DNA of 64,000 nt, from contig NZ_OY729424.1 of assembly GCF_963422335.1 (NCBI RefSeq), forward strand, positions 5,952,001 to 6,016,000, read 5' to 3'. Origin of the DNA: an uncultured Roseateles sp. Lineage in GTDB: Bacteria; Pseudomonadota; Gammaproteobacteria; Burkholderiales; Burkholderiaceae_C. The position numbers were made by a program, and so were the translations under genes. The notes under the pieces were generated by a model, which was not told the DNA's origin, did not search any database, and saw only the letters and a list, made by a program, of their open reading frames with translations. Each line of letters begins with the position of its first letter. Positions within the stretch are counted from its first letter, which is position 1. Positions 16,941-26,383 of this stretch are shown here, in pieces.

Positions 16941-17902
16941 TTGGCGTCGTTCCCCGCAATGATGGACATCACGGCCATGCGCACGGCGATGCCGAAGGTC
17001 ACCTGGGGCAGTATCACGCTCTGCTTGCCATCGGCCACGTCGGAAGCGATCTCGACGCCGCGGTTGATCGGACCCGGGTGCATGACGATGGCGTCGGGCT
17101 TGGCGAGAAGCAACTTCTCGGGCGTGAGGCCGAAGTTCTTGAAGAACTCGCCGGCGCTGGGCAGCATGGCGCCATTCATCCGTTCGTTCTGCAGGCGCAG
17201 CATGATGATGACGTCGGCGCCGCGTATGCCCTCGGCCATGTCGTGGCAGACGCGCACGCCCATCTCGCGCAGATCGCCAGGCACCAGGGTCTTGGGGCCG
17301 ACAGCGCGGATCTCGGGCACGCCCAGCGTCGTCAGCGCATGGATGTCGCTGCGCGCCACGCGCGAGTGGACGATGTCACCCACGATGGCCACCGTCAGAT
17401 TGCGGAAGTCCTTTTTGAAGTGCCGGATCGTGTACATGTCCAGCAGGCCCTGCGTCGGATGCGCGTGGCGGCCGTCGCCGGCATTGACCACATGCACATG
17501 AGGCGCGCAATGCTGGGCGATCAGATAGGGCGCGCCGCTCTCGCTATGGCGCACGACGAACATGTCCGCATGCATGGCGCTGAGGTTGGCGATGGTGTCC
17601 AGCAGGGTCTCGCCCTTGGCCGTGCTGGAGCGGGCGATGTCCAGGTTCAGCACGTCGGCGCTGAGGCGCTTGGCGGCAATCTCGAAGGTGGTGCGGGTGC
17701 GGGTGCTGTTCTCGAAGAACAGATTGAACACCGACTTGCCGCGCAGCAGCGGCACCTTCTTCACATCGCGGTCGTTGACCGACAAAAAACTCCCGGCGGT
17801 GTCCAGGATGTGATGGATCACCGATTGAGGCAGGCCTTCGATGGACAGCAGATGGACCAGCTCGCCATGGCTGTTCAGCTGCGGGTTGCGCTTATGCAGC
17901 AT
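16937..17902 (-). CDS. pyrB: Aspartate carbamoyltransferase catalytic chain
   Basis: PyrB joins carbamoyl phosphate and aspartate in the first committed step of pyrimidine synthesis. At 321 residues it has family length. It shows the carbamoyl-phosphate motif FFENSTRTRTTFE, the catalytic LKDF-like region HAHPTQGLLDMYTI, and the C-terminal aspartate-binding segment MHPGPINRGVEI. It overlaps pyrR by 11 bases and pyrC' by four. With the inactive dihydroorotase homologue beside it, a PyrB-PyrC' dodecamer as in pseudomonads is likely. Confidence 0.95.
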   Translation of the reverse strand: MLHKRNPQLNSHGELVHLLSIEGLPQSVIHHILDTAGSFLSVNDRDVKKVPLLRGKSVFNLFFENSTRTRTTFEIAAKRLSADVLNLDIARSSTAKGETLLDTIANLSAMHADMFVVRHSESGAPYLIAQHCAPHVHVVNAGDGRHAHPTQGLLDMYTIRHFKKDFRNLTVAIVGDIVHSRVARSDIHALTTLGVPEIRAVGPKTLVPGDLREMGVRVCHDMAEGIRGADVIIMLRLQNERMNGAMLPSAGEFFKNFGLTPEKLLLAKPDAIVMHPGPINRGVEIASDVADGKQSVILPQVTFGIAVRMAVMSIIAGNDAK

Positions 17903-18404
17903 GGTCGGAATCCCCCTTCAGGTCGAAGCTGAAGCGGCCGGCATCGTCTCTCGCCAGGCGCAGGCGCTGCTCGCGCGGCAGGGTCATCCGAGCGGCCGAG
18001 AAGGCCGGCTCGATCGGCAGCTCACGGCCGCCCCGGTCCACCAGCACGGCCAGGGTCACACTGGCCGGGCGGCCGAAGTCGAACAACTCGTTGATCACCG
18101 CCCGCGTGGTGCGGCCGGTGAACAGCACATCGTCGATCAACAGGATGTGGCGGCCATTGACGTCGAAAGGCAGCTTGGTGTGATCCGAGCCGCCCAGGCC
18201 CTTGGAACCGAAGTCGTCACGGTGCATGGTGCTGGAGATCACGCCGATGGCGCCGGCCAGGCCCAGGTCGCGCTGCAGGCGCTCGGCCAGCCAGGCGCCG
18301 CCGGACCAGATGCCCACCAGGGCCGTGTCGGGCTTCAACAATGCCCTGACACCGCGCACCAGATCGGTGTACAGCGCCTCGGCGTCCAGAAGTAAGGTGC
18401 TCAT
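17892..18404 (-). CDS. pyrR: PyrR regulatory protein / uracil phosphoribosyltransferase
   Basis: The 170-residue protein has the PRPP-binding loop ILLIDDVLFTGRTTRAVINEL and the SGGAWLAERLQ and TMHRDDF stretches of PyrR. In Gram-positive bacteria PyrR binds pyr mRNA leaders; in many proteobacteria its regulatory role is less clear and it may work mainly as an enzyme. The ATG at 18404 overlaps the ruvX stop as ATGA, and the 3' end overlaps pyrB. Because pyrR and pyrB overlap, there is no leader here that PyrR could bind to control pyrB. Confidence 0.92.
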   Translation of the reverse strand: MSTLLLDAEALYTDLVRGVRALLKPDTALVGIWSGGAWLAERLQRDLGLAGAIGVISSTMHRDDFGSKGLGGSDHTKLPFDVNGRHILLIDDVLFTGRTTRAVINELFDFGRPASVTLAVLVDRGGRELPIEPAFSAARMTLPREQRLRLARDDAGRFSFDLKGDSDHAA

Positions 18405-18868
18405 GCGTGTTCTCTGAAGAATTGTTCCAATATCAAGGCCGCCGACGCCGCGTCCACATCCGCAGCCCCCATCGCATGGGCCTCGGTGGTCGTGTAGCGC
18501 TCGTCCACCTCGTGGACGGTCAGACCGTAGCGGCCCTGCAGCTGGCGGGCGAACTTCTTCGCCTTGGCCGTCATCTCGTGCGGTGCACCGTCCGGATGGA
18601 CAGGCACGCCGACGACCAGCGCGTCGGGCTTCCATTCGTCTATCAGCTTGGCGATGGCGGCAAAACGGGCGTCACCCTCCAGCGCAATCGTGCGCAGCGG
18701 GGTCGCCAGGTTCATCAGCGTGTTGCCTGAAGCCACTCCAATGCGTTTCGTACCGAAATCAAAAGCCAGAAACGAGCGCAAGTCGTTCGCCGGGCCGCTC
18801 CCAAGAACGACTTGGCCCCCGGGGGGGGCCGACCGTGTACCTGCGGGCGGGGGGCAGGCTGACCTCAT
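18401..18868 (-). CDS. ruvX: Putative Holliday junction resolvase / pre-16S rRNA nuclease RuvX (YqgF)
   Basis: The RNase H-fold protein of 155 residues shows the first acidic motif FLAFDFGTKRIGVA and later VVGVPVHPDG, VHEVDERYTTTEA and the terminal Asp region VDAASAALILEQFF. YqgF proteins mature the 5' end of 16S rRNA and were earlier named putative resolvases. The chosen start overlaps the algH stop as ATGA, although it adds about 30 Pro/Gly-rich residues before the fold. The order algH-ruvX-pyrR is widely conserved. Confidence 0.92.
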   Translation of the reverse strand: MRSACPPPAGTRSAPPGGQVVLGSGPANDLRSFLAFDFGTKRIGVASGNTLMNLATPLRTIALEGDARFAAIAKLIDEWKPDALVVGVPVHPDGAPHEMTAKAKKFARQLQGRYGLTVHEVDERYTTTEAHAMGAADVDAASAALILEQFFREHA

Positions 18869-19455
18869 GCGTGGCCCGCCTCCTGGCTGAGCATGCGCGG
18901 GTCTATGCCCAGCAGGCGCAGCGCCTTGTCATAGCGCTCGTCGATGGGGGTGTCGAAAATGATGTCGGCGCAGTCGTCCACCGAGGCATTGATGTTGAGC
19001 CAGCCGTTGCGGCTGATCTCGTCTTCCAGCTGGCCGGCGCTCCAGCCGCTATAGCCCAGGGTGACGAGAATCTTCTTCGGGCCGGCACCGTTGGACAGCG
19101 CCTCCAGCACATCGCGGCTGGTGGTCATCTCCAGGCCGCCGGGAATGGCCATCGTGCTGCTGTAGTGGCCGCCTTCGGCGTCCAGCCGCTCGTGCAGCAC
19201 AAAACCGCGCTCGGTCTGCACCGGGCCGCCGTAGAAAACAGGGGTGCTGGCCAGGTCTTCCCGCTCCAGGCTCAGCTCGACCTTGTCGAACAGGTTCTTC
19301 AGCTTGATATCTATCGGCTTGTTGATCACCAGGCCCAGCGCGCCTTTCTCGGTGTGCTCGCACATATAGACGACGCTGCCCGCGAAGGTTTCGTCCACCA
19401 TGCCGGGCATGGCGACCAGAAACTGGTTGGTGAGGTCGATCCGGTCATTTGCCAT
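18865..19455 (-). CDS. UPF0301 family protein (AlgH/YqgE)
   Basis: The 196-residue protein matches the AlgH/YqgE family: LTNQFLVAMPGM at the start, VVYMCEHTEKGALGLVINKP, FYGGPVQTERGFVLH, and LVTLGYSGWSAGQLEDEI. The family is widespread and has no settled biochemical role; AlgH was linked to alginate control in Pseudomonas. It is the first gene of the overlapping ruvX-pyr-plsC operon. The 81-base gap to the divergent photolyase gene should contain the operon promoter. Confidence 0.93.
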   Translation of the reverse strand: MANDRIDLTNQFLVAMPGMVDETFAGSVVYMCEHTEKGALGLVINKPIDIKLKNLFDKVELSLEREDLASTPVFYGGPVQTERGFVLHERLDAEGGHYSSTMAIPGGLEMTTSRDVLEALSNGAGPKKILVTLGYSGWSAGQLEDEISRNGWLNINASVDDCADIIFDTPIDERYDKALRLLGIDPRMLSQEAGHA

Positions 19456-19536
19456 GGCCGGATTTTAGAACCTATCCACGGCGGGATATGACGAGGTCGT
19501 AGAGGATTGACCCGGTTCCTGAGAGACACTTGCCCC

Positions 19537-21024
19537 ATGGAAACCTCTCTTTCGTCCGCCCTGGTCTGGTTTCGACGCGATCTGCGCGTCGACGACCAGG
19601 CCGCCCTGTTCCATGCGCTGAAGGCCGCTCGCAAGGTCTGGTGCGTATTCGTGTTCGACAGCACCATCCTCGAAGCCCTGCCCCGCCAGGACCGGCGGGT
19701 CGAGTTCATCCATGACAGCGTGGCCGTGCTGGACGCCGAGCTGCGGGCGCTGGCGCTGTCGCACGGCGTCCATGAGGTGGGCCTGATCGTGCGCCACGGT
19801 GCTGCTGTCGAAGAGATCCCCAAGCTGGCGCAGCAGCTCGGCGCGGTGGCCGTCTATGCCAACCACGACGACGAGCCCTATGCCCAGGAGCGCGACCGCC
19901 GCGTGCGCGGCGCGCTGGCCGGCGCAGGCATTGCGCTGCACACCAGCAAGGATCACCTGATCTTCGAGCGCGACGAGGTGCTGACCGAGGGAGGCCCGTC
20001 CTACCGCGTGTTCACGCCCTACAAGAACGCCTGGCTGCGCAAATTGAGCCCTTTTTATCTGCGGGCCTATCCGGTGGCCAAGTACGCCGACCATCTGGCC
20101 CCCTGCCCTGCCGCGCTGGCCCGGCCGCTGCCGTCCTTGACCGATCTGGGCTTCCAGACCAGCAATCTGCACGAGCTGAAGCTGCCCAGCGGCAGCACCG
20201 GCGCGCTGGAGCTGCTGGACGACTTCCTGGAGCGCATCGATGCCTACGACCATGCGCGCGACTACCCTGCCATCAAGGGCCCCAGCTATCTGAGCGTGCA
20301 CCTGCGCTTCGGCACGGTGTCGATACGGCGCCTCGCCCGGCTGGCCTTCGAGCGGGTGGAAGCCGGTTCCAAGGGCGCGCAGACCTGGCTGTCGGAGCTG
20401 ATCTGGCGCGATTTCTACCACCAGATCCTCTACCACCACCCCCATGTCGTCGGCCACGCCTTCAAGCGCGAATACGACGCGATTCACTGGGAGAAGGGCA
20501 AGGCGGCCGATGCCCTCTTCAAGGCCTGGTGCGAGGGCCGCACCGGCTATCCGCTGGTCGATGCGGCGATGCTGCAACTCAACCGCAGCGGCTATATGCA
20601 CAACCGGCTGCGCATGGTCACCGCCTGCTTCCTGATCAAGGACCTTGGCATTGACTGGCGGCGCGGCGAGGCCTATTTCGCCGAGAAGCTGAACGACTTC
20701 GACCTCGCCGCCAACAACGGCGGCTGGCAGTGGGCGGCCTCCACCGGCTGCGACGCCCAACCCTATTTCCGCATCTTCAACCCGGTCACGCAGAGCGAGA
20801 AGTTCGATGCCGAGGGCAAGTTCATCAAACGCTATCTGCCGCAGCTGGCCTCATTGCCGGCCAAGCTGATCCATGCACCCTGGCTGGCCAAACCAGCCGA
20901 GCTGGAGGCCTGCGGCCTGGTGCTGGGGCGGGACTACGCCACCCCCATCGTGCGCCATGACGAGGCGCGCACGGCGACGCTGAAGCGTTACGAGGTGGTC
21001 AAGGCACCCAAGCCCGCCAAATAA
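19537..21024 (+). CDS. phrB: Deoxyribodipyrimidine photolyase
   Basis: Photolyase repairs UV-induced pyrimidine dimers with blue light. The 495-residue protein has the N-terminal antenna domain (VWFRRDLRVDDQAAL) and the helical FAD domain with LSVHLRFGTVSIRR, WLSELIWRDFYHQIL, GRTGYPLVDAAMLQL, MHNRLRMVTACFLIKDL and NGGWQWAASTGCDAQPYFRIFNP. These fit class I CPD photolyases. The ATG at 19537 follows GAGAG with suitable spacing; an earlier start is open but adds ten residues without family support. It stands alone between two minus-strand operons. Confidence 0.95.
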   Translation: METSLSSALVWFRRDLRVDDQAALFHALKAARKVWCVFVFDSTILEALPRQDRRVEFIHDSVAVLDAELRALALSHGVHEVGLIVRHGAAVEEIPKLAQQLGAVAVYANHDDEPYAQERDRRVRGALAGAGIALHTSKDHLIFERDEVLTEGGPSYRVFTPYKNAWLRKLSPFYLRAYPVAKYADHLAPCPAALARPLPSLTDLGFQTSNLHELKLPSGSTGALELLDDFLERIDAYDHARDYPAIKGPSYLSVHLRFGTVSIRRLARLAFERVEAGSKGAQTWLSELIWRDFYHQILYHHPHVVGHAFKREYDAIHWEKGKAADALFKAWCEGRTGYPLVDAAMLQLNRSGYMHNRLRMVTACFLIKDLGIDWRRGEAYFAEKLNDFDLAANNGGWQWAASTGCDAQPYFRIFNPVTQSEKFDAEGKFIKRYLPQLASLPAKLIHAPWLAKPAELEACGLVLGRDYATPIVRHDEARTATLKRYEVVKAPKPAK

Positions 21025-21040
21025 GGCTCACAAGCAGGGC

Positions 21041-22090
21041 TCATGACCCATTGCCACTGACATAGCGCGCCAGCAGCCCCTTGTTCTGCGTCCCCCACTG
21101 CTGCAGCGGCTCATCCAGCCCCTCGAACACGCTGCGGAAGAAGGCCAGCGAGAGTTCGCGGGTGGCGGTCTTGACGCGGGGGTTCAGCACCACGCCGCCG
21201 GTGCCGCCGCGGTCGGTGAAGATGCTGTGCGAGCCGCCCTGGAACACCGCCAGCGTCTTGCGCGGGCCGCCGGTGGCTTCAAAAATGGCGATGCGGTCGC
21301 TGGCCTCGGAGTGATAGCCGGGCACGCGTATCACGTCTTCGGTGGCGGTGATGTGCAGGCTGGGCACGGTCACCCCGGCCAGCACCTTGGCCGGGTCGCT
21401 CTCGCCGTAGAACGGTGGGGCCGACAGGATGATGGCCGCCTGTATGCGTTTGTCGCGGAAGTCCAGCACCGTGCCCTTACGCTCGACGCGGGCGCCTATC
21501 GCCAGCAGGGTGGTGTTGGCGCCATAGGAATGGCCGGCGGCAATGATGCGCCGCGTGTCGATCTGCTGGCCCTGCGGGCTGGCCAGGAACTGGTCCAGCG
21601 CGAAGTGCAGGTCCTGCACGCGGTTGATGGCCTCGCTGTCCTGGGCCGCGCTTTGCAGCCGACCGGGCAGGCTGAACGGGTTGCCCATCCACAGCTGGCG
21701 ATCGCTGCCGACATGCTGCAGATGCAGGCTGGCATAGCCCTGGCTGGCCCAGTAGGCACCCAGATAGCTGTAGCCGCGCCGCGAGCCGCCGATGCCGTGC
21801 GAGAACACCACCAGGGGCAGCTTGGCGTCTGGCGCGAGGTGGCTGGGCCAGTACAGCCGCACCGGCACCTCGCGCTGGCGGCTGGCATCGCGCCAGTCGA
21901 ATTCCTTGACCTGGTAGCTGTCGGACGGCACCTCGGCCAGCAGGGGCTGCTGCGCCTCGGCCTGGGCCAAGGCGTTCAGCGGATCGCTCTGCGCCTGCAC
22001 CTGGCAGATCAGCAAGCTCAACAGCCCGAGCACGGCGAGCAGGGCCTTGCGGCGGGTGGTCATGGTCATGGTTTGAAGGCGCAAGTTCAC
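21041..22090 (-). CDS. Exported alpha/beta hydrolase
   Basis: This 349-residue serine hydrolase has a signal peptide (ALLAVLGLLSLLICQVQA) and the nucleophile elbow GHSYG within IIAAGHSYGANTTLLA. An oxyanion region precedes it (PLVVFSHGIGGSRRGYSYL), and a C-terminal His follows in FQGGSHSIFTD. It resembles dienelactone-hydrolase and PAF-acetylhydrolase-like enzymes. Translation may start at GTG 22090, overlapping the RND gene stop, or at ATG 22069, which gives a tidier signal peptide. It is the last gene of the TetR/RND operon, so it may act on a compound handled by the pump. That link is inference. Confidence 0.8.
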   Translation of the reverse strand: MNLRLQTMTMTTRRKALLAVLGLLSLLICQVQAQSDPLNALAQAEAQQPLLAEVPSDSYQVKEFDWRDASRQREVPVRLYWPSHLAPDAKLPLVVFSHGIGGSRRGYSYLGAYWASQGYASLHLQHVGSDRQLWMGNPFSLPGRLQSAAQDSEAINRVQDLHFALDQFLASPQGQQIDTRRIIAAGHSYGANTTLLAIGARVERKGTVLDFRDKRIQAAIILSAPPFYGESDPAKVLAGVTVPSLHITATEDVIRVPGYHSEASDRIAIFEATGGPRKTLAVFQGGSHSIFTDRGGTGGVVLNPRVKTATRELSLAFFRSVFEGLDEPLQQWGTQNKGLLARYVSGNGS

Positions 22091-25000
22091 TCCGATACGG
22101 TGGCGGCTGCAGCAGGTGCAACGCTAGCAGCAATGGCCGGCTTGCGGCGCAGCCGGGCGAACAAGGCCCCGGCCTTTTGCATGCCATCGTCCACATATGA
22201 GAACAAAACCGGAATCACCAAGAGGCTCAGAAAGGTCGAGGTGATCAGGCCGCCGATGACGACGATGGCCATGGGCGCACGGAAGCTCGGATCGACGCCA
22301 ATGCCCAGCGCGATGGGCAGCATGCCCGCGCCCATCGCGATGGTGGTCATGACGATGGGCTGAGCCCGCTTGGAGGCGGCGTCCAGCAGCGCATCGAAGC
22401 GGCTCATGCCATGCTCGCGCCGCGCCAGCACCACATAGTCCACCAGCAGGATGGAGTTCTTGGTGGCAATGCCCATCAGCATGATCAGGCCTATCATCGA
22501 GGGCATCGACAGTGCCGTGTGCGAGACGAACAGGGCCAGGAAGGCGCCCGGGATCGACAGCACCAGGGCGGCCAGGATGGTCACCGGCTGGACGAAATCC
22601 TTGAACAGCAGCACCAGCACAAAGTAGATGCACAGCACGCCGGTGAGCATGGCCAGGCCGAAGCTGGCGAACAGCTCGGCCATGGCCTCGGCGTCACCGA
22701 CGGTGGTCTGCGTCACGCCAGGCGGCAGCTTGGCCAGGCTGGGCAGGGCCAGGGCACGCTCGGCCACCTCGCCCAGCGGCTGGCCGTTCAACTCGATCTC
22801 GAAGTTGATATTGCGCACGCGGTCGTAGCGGTCGATCTCGGCCGGGCCGCTCTCCAGGCTCAGCGAGGCCACCTGGCCCAGCGCCACCGGGCCGCGGCTG
22901 CCGGGCACGGGCAGGCGCGACAGCAGGTCCAGGTCTTGCCGCGCCGAGGCCGGCAGGCGCACGACGATGGGCACCTGGCGCTGCGACAGGTTCAGCTTGG
23001 CCAAGGCCTGGTCGTAGTCACCGGCGGTGGCCACGCGCAGGGTGTCGGCAATCGCGGCCGTGGTCACGCCCAGGTCGGCGGCACGGGCCGCATCGGGGCG
23101 CACCACCAGCTCGGGCCGCTCCAGGCTGGAGCTGCTGGTCACCGCGCCAACACCCGGCAGGGTGCGCAGCTCGCGCTCCACGATGGCGGCATGGGCCTGC
23201 AGCGCCCCGCCGTCCTCGCCGGCCAGCACCAGCACATACTTCTCGTTGGAGCCGCCGAAGCCGACCTTGACGCGGGCGCCGGGCAGGTCTTGCAGCGCAT
23301 CGCGCAGCCCACGCTCGATGTCCTGCTTGCTGACGCCCTTGCGGTTGTCGCGGTGCGTCAGATTCAGCGTCAGCACGGCGGTGCGCACATTGCTGACGCC
23401 GTTCATCGCGAACGGGTCGGAGCCGGCCGCACCGCCGCCGATGGCCGTGTAGATCAGCTTCACATGCGGGTTCTTCTGCACCAACTGGCGCGCAGTCTCG
23501 GCCAGCGCCCGGGTCTCCTCGAACTTGGCGCCCGGCGGCAGGGTCAGCGTGACCTGGGTCTGGCTCAGGTCGTCCGGCGGAATGAAGCCGGTGGGCAGAT
23601 AGGGCACCAGCGCAAACGAACCGACGAAGAACACCAGCGCACCTATCGTGGTCTTGACCCGGTGCTTCAGGCACCAGCGGGCCCAGCGCATATAGATCTG
23701 CATCCAGCGCGGCTGATGCTCCTTGGGCGGAATCGCGTGCAGGATGTAGGCCGCCATCATCGGCGTCAGCAGCCGTGCCACGACCAGCGAGAAGAACACG
23801 GCGATCGCCGCCGTCCAGCCGAACTGGACGAAGAACTTGCCCGGAATGCCACCCATGAAGGCGGTGGGCAGGAACACGGCGATCAGGGTGAAGGTGGTGG
23901 CAATCACCGCCAGGCCGATCTCGTCGGCCGCCTCCATCGCCGCCTGGTAAGGCGTCTTGCCCATGCGCAGATGGCGCATGATGTTCTCGATCTCGACGAT
24001 GGCATCGTCCACCAGGATGCCCACCACCAGCGACAGCGACAGCAGGGTCACGACGTTCAGCGAGAAGCCCAGCAGATACATCAGCGCAAAAGTCGGGATG
24101 GCGCTCAGCGGCAGGGCCGTGGCGGCCACAAAGGTGGCGCGCCAGTCGCGCAGAAAGAACCAGACCACGATGATGGCCAGGATGGCGCCCTCGTAGAGCA
24201 GGGTCATCGAGCCGTCGTAGTTCTCTATCACCGGGTCAACGAAGTTGAAGGCCTCGGTGACGACCACGTCCGGATGCTGGGTCTTCAGCCGCTTCAGCAC
24301 GGCGCGCGCGCCGTTCATCACGTCCACCTCGCCGGCACCGCGCGAGCGGGTGATCTCGAAACCCACCACCGGCTTGCCATTGAGCAGGGCGGCCGAGCGC
24401 TGCTCGCCCACCGTGTCGCTGACGGCGGCCAGCTGGTCCAGTCGCACGTGGCGGCCGTTGGACAGCGTGATGTCCATGCGCGCCAGTTCCTCGGCGCTGG
24501 CCACCGTGGCGATGGTGCGCACCGATTGCTCGATGCCGCCGACATCGCTGCGGCCGCCCGAGGCCTCCTGCTGGATCTGGCGCAGCTGGCGCGACACATC
24601 GGCCGCGGTGGCACCCAGGCTCAGCAGCTTGGCCGGGTCGAGTTCGACGCGCACTTCGCGCGTCACGCCGCCGACGCGTGACACCGCGCCAACGCCCTTG
24701 ACCGACAGAATCGCCTTGGCGACCTGGTTGTCGACGAACCAGGACAGGGCCTCCTCGTCCATCTTGGCCGACTCGACCGTGTAGGTCAGGATGGGCGCGC
24801 CGGACAGGTCCATCTTCGAGATCACCGGATCGCGCAGATCACCGGGCAGGTCGGAGCGCACGCGCGAGACGGCGTCGCGGACGTTGTCCACCGCCTCCTG
24901 CGTGGGCTTCTCGAGCTGGAACTCGACCGTGATCGTGGCCGCCCCGTCCTGCACCTTGGTGTAGATGTGCTTGACGCCCTGCAAGGTGGCGACCGAGTTC

Positions 25001-25206
25001 TCGATCTTGCGCGCCACCTCGGTTTCCAGCTGCGCCGGCGAGGCGCCGGGCAGCGCGGCCGACACGGTGACCGTGGGCAGGTCGATGTCGGGGAAGTTCT
25101 GGATCTTCATCGCCTTGAAGCCCATCAGGCCGGCCAAGGTGAGCAGGATGAAGAGCAGCACCGACGGGATCGGGTTGCGTATGGCCCAGGAAGAGACGTT
25201 CATCAT
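22087..25206 (-). CDS. RND efflux pump inner-membrane permease (HAE1 family)
   Basis: The 1039-residue proton-driven pump has the AcrB-type layout: 12 membrane segments with two large periplasmic loops. It starts with NPIPSVLLFILLTLAGLMGFKAM. The proton-relay Asp pair lies in SLVVGILVDDAIVEIENI at about residue 405, and the second half repeats the pattern (IGLIMLMGIATKNSILLVDYV). Conserved porter-domain pieces such as FPDIDLPTVTVSAALPGASP are present. The gene lies 15 bases after the adaptor gene. Substrates cannot be inferred; the TetR gene suggests induction by a xenobiotic or metabolite. Confidence 0.93.
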   Translation of the reverse strand: MMNVSSWAIRNPIPSVLLFILLTLAGLMGFKAMKIQNFPDIDLPTVTVSAALPGASPAQLETEVARKIENSVATLQGVKHIYTKVQDGAATITVEFQLEKPTQEAVDNVRDAVSRVRSDLPGDLRDPVISKMDLSGAPILTYTVESAKMDEEALSWFVDNQVAKAILSVKGVGAVSRVGGVTREVRVELDPAKLLSLGATAADVSRQLRQIQQEASGGRSDVGGIEQSVRTIATVASAEELARMDITLSNGRHVRLDQLAAVSDTVGEQRSAALLNGKPVVGFEITRSRGAGEVDVMNGARAVLKRLKTQHPDVVVTEAFNFVDPVIENYDGSMTLLYEGAILAIIVVWFFLRDWRATFVAATALPLSAIPTFALMYLLGFSLNVVTLLSLSLVVGILVDDAIVEIENIMRHLRMGKTPYQAAMEAADEIGLAVIATTFTLIAVFLPTAFMGGIPGKFFVQFGWTAAIAVFFSLVVARLLTPMMAAYILHAIPPKEHQPRWMQIYMRWARWCLKHRVKTTIGALVFFVGSFALVPYLPTGFIPPDDLSQTQVTLTLPPGAKFEETRALAETARQLVQKNPHVKLIYTAIGGGAAGSDPFAMNGVSNVRTAVLTLNLTHRDNRKGVSKQDIERGLRDALQDLPGARVKVGFGGSNEKYVLVLAGEDGGALQAHAAIVERELRTLPGVGAVTSSSSLERPELVVRPDAARAADLGVTTAAIADTLRVATAGDYDQALAKLNLSQRQVPIVVRLPASARQDLDLLSRLPVPGSRGPVALGQVASLSLESGPAEIDRYDRVRNINFEIELNGQPLGEVAERALALPSLAKLPPGVTQTTVGDAEAMAELFASFGLAMLTGVLCIYFVLVLLFKDFVQPVTILAALVLSIPGAFLALFVSHTALSMPSMIGLIMLMGIATKNSILLVDYVVLARREHGMSRFDALLDAASKRAQPIVMTTIAMGAGMLPIALGIGVDPSFRAPMAIVVIGGLITSTFLSLLVIPVLFSYVDDGMQKAGALFARLRRKPAIAASVAPAAAATVSE

Positions 25207-25221
25207 GGTGGCGCCCGTCCC

Positions 25222-26379
25222 TTACTTGGCCACGGTGGTCGGCGCGGCGGCGGCGACCGGCGCCTGTGCCACCGGCGGCGAGACCACGCGCACGGTGTCG
25301 CCATCGCTCAGAAAGCCCGCGCCGCTGGCCACCAGCTTGGCGCCGGCGTCAATGCCACCCAGCACCTCGATGCGGTCACCCAGGCGCCGGCCGGTCTGCA
25401 CCTTGATGCGGCTGACCTTGTTGTCGGCACCGACGCGGTAGACATAGCTGAAGCCGTCGCGCAGCAGCACGGCCGTCTGCGGCAAGGTCAGCGTCTGGCT
25501 GCGCGCGAGCTGGAACTCACCTCGGGCGAAGGCCCCGGCGCGCACCCCGGCGGCGCTGTCCAGATCGACATAGACCAGGCCCATGCGGGTCTGCGGATCG
25601 ACGGTCGGCGCGACCATGCGCACCCGGCCGTTGACCGGCGAAGAACCACTGGCGCTGACCCGGACGGTCATGCCGGCACTCAGCCGCGCCAGCTCGTCGG
25701 CCGGCACCTCGGCCCGCCACTCCAGCCGGCCCTTGCGTATCAGCCGGAACAGCTCCTGGCCCGGCTGCACCATCGAGCCGGCGGTGGCCGCGCGGGCCGA
25801 GATCACACCATCGTCGCCAGCGACGATGCGGGTCTGGCTCAGGCGCAGCTCATCGGCCTGCACGCGGGCCCGGGCGGCCTCAAGCCGCGCCTTGGCGGTG
25901 GCCTCGGCCGTCAGGTACTGCTGCACCTGGCTGGCGCTGATGGCGCCGCTGGGCTGCAGGCTGCGCGCCCGCTCGGCATTGGCCTGGGCCTCGCTCAAGG
26001 TGGCCTGGGCCTCGGCCGCACCGGCCCGGCTCTGCGCCAGCTCTGCCTTGACCGAGTCGGCCGACAGCTGGGCCAGCATTTGACCGCGCTTCACCTTGTC
26101 GCCGACATTGGCCAGCACATCGGCCAGGCGCAGGCCGCTCAGCTCAGCGCCGACCACAGTCTCCTGCCAGGGCGCCACGCTGCCATTGGCCTGCAGGGTC
26201 TGGGCCCAGTCGGCCTGGGCCGCGCTGGTGAGGCTGACGGTCAGCGCCGTCTTGGCGGGTGCGCTGGCGGCCTTCTTGTCTTCGGCCGCCTGGGCCAGGA
26301 AGCTGCTCGTGCCGGCCAGCAGGACCAGGGCAGCGGCAACGCCGCCGAATCGGTATGCGTTCTTGTTCATCGTCATCAT
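25222..26379 (-). CDS. RND efflux periplasmic adaptor
   Basis: This 385-residue membrane-fusion protein has a signal segment (FGGVAAALVLLAGTSSFLAQAA) and lipoyl halves (VVGAELSGLRLADVLANVGDKVKRGQ, VISARAATAGSMVQPGQELFRL). A long Ala-rich helical hairpin lies between them at about 100-170, and beta-barrel and membrane-proximal domains follow (MVAPTVDPQTRMGLVYVDL). It starts four bases after the outer-membrane factor stop. The first of three nearby Met codons is used because GAGG lies seven bases upstream. Confidence 0.9.
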   Translation of the reverse strand: MMTMNKNAYRFGGVAAALVLLAGTSSFLAQAAEDKKAASAPAKTALTVSLTSAAQADWAQTLQANGSVAPWQETVVGAELSGLRLADVLANVGDKVKRGQMLAQLSADSVKAELAQSRAGAAEAQATLSEAQANAERARSLQPSGAISASQVQQYLTAEATAKARLEAARARVQADELRLSQTRIVAGDDGVISARAATAGSMVQPGQELFRLIRKGRLEWRAEVPADELARLSAGMTVRVSASGSSPVNGRVRMVAPTVDPQTRMGLVYVDLDSAAGVRAGAFARGEFQLARSQTLTLPQTAVLLRDGFSYVYRVGADNKVSRIKVQTGRRLGDRIEVLGGIDAGAKLVASGAGFLSDGDTVRVVSPPVAQAPVAAAAPTTVAK

Positions 26380-26383
26380 GTCC

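Noticed and set aside
17892..17902. PyrR-binding attenuator before pyrB
   Set aside because: pyrR and pyrB overlap, so there is no leader RNA here.
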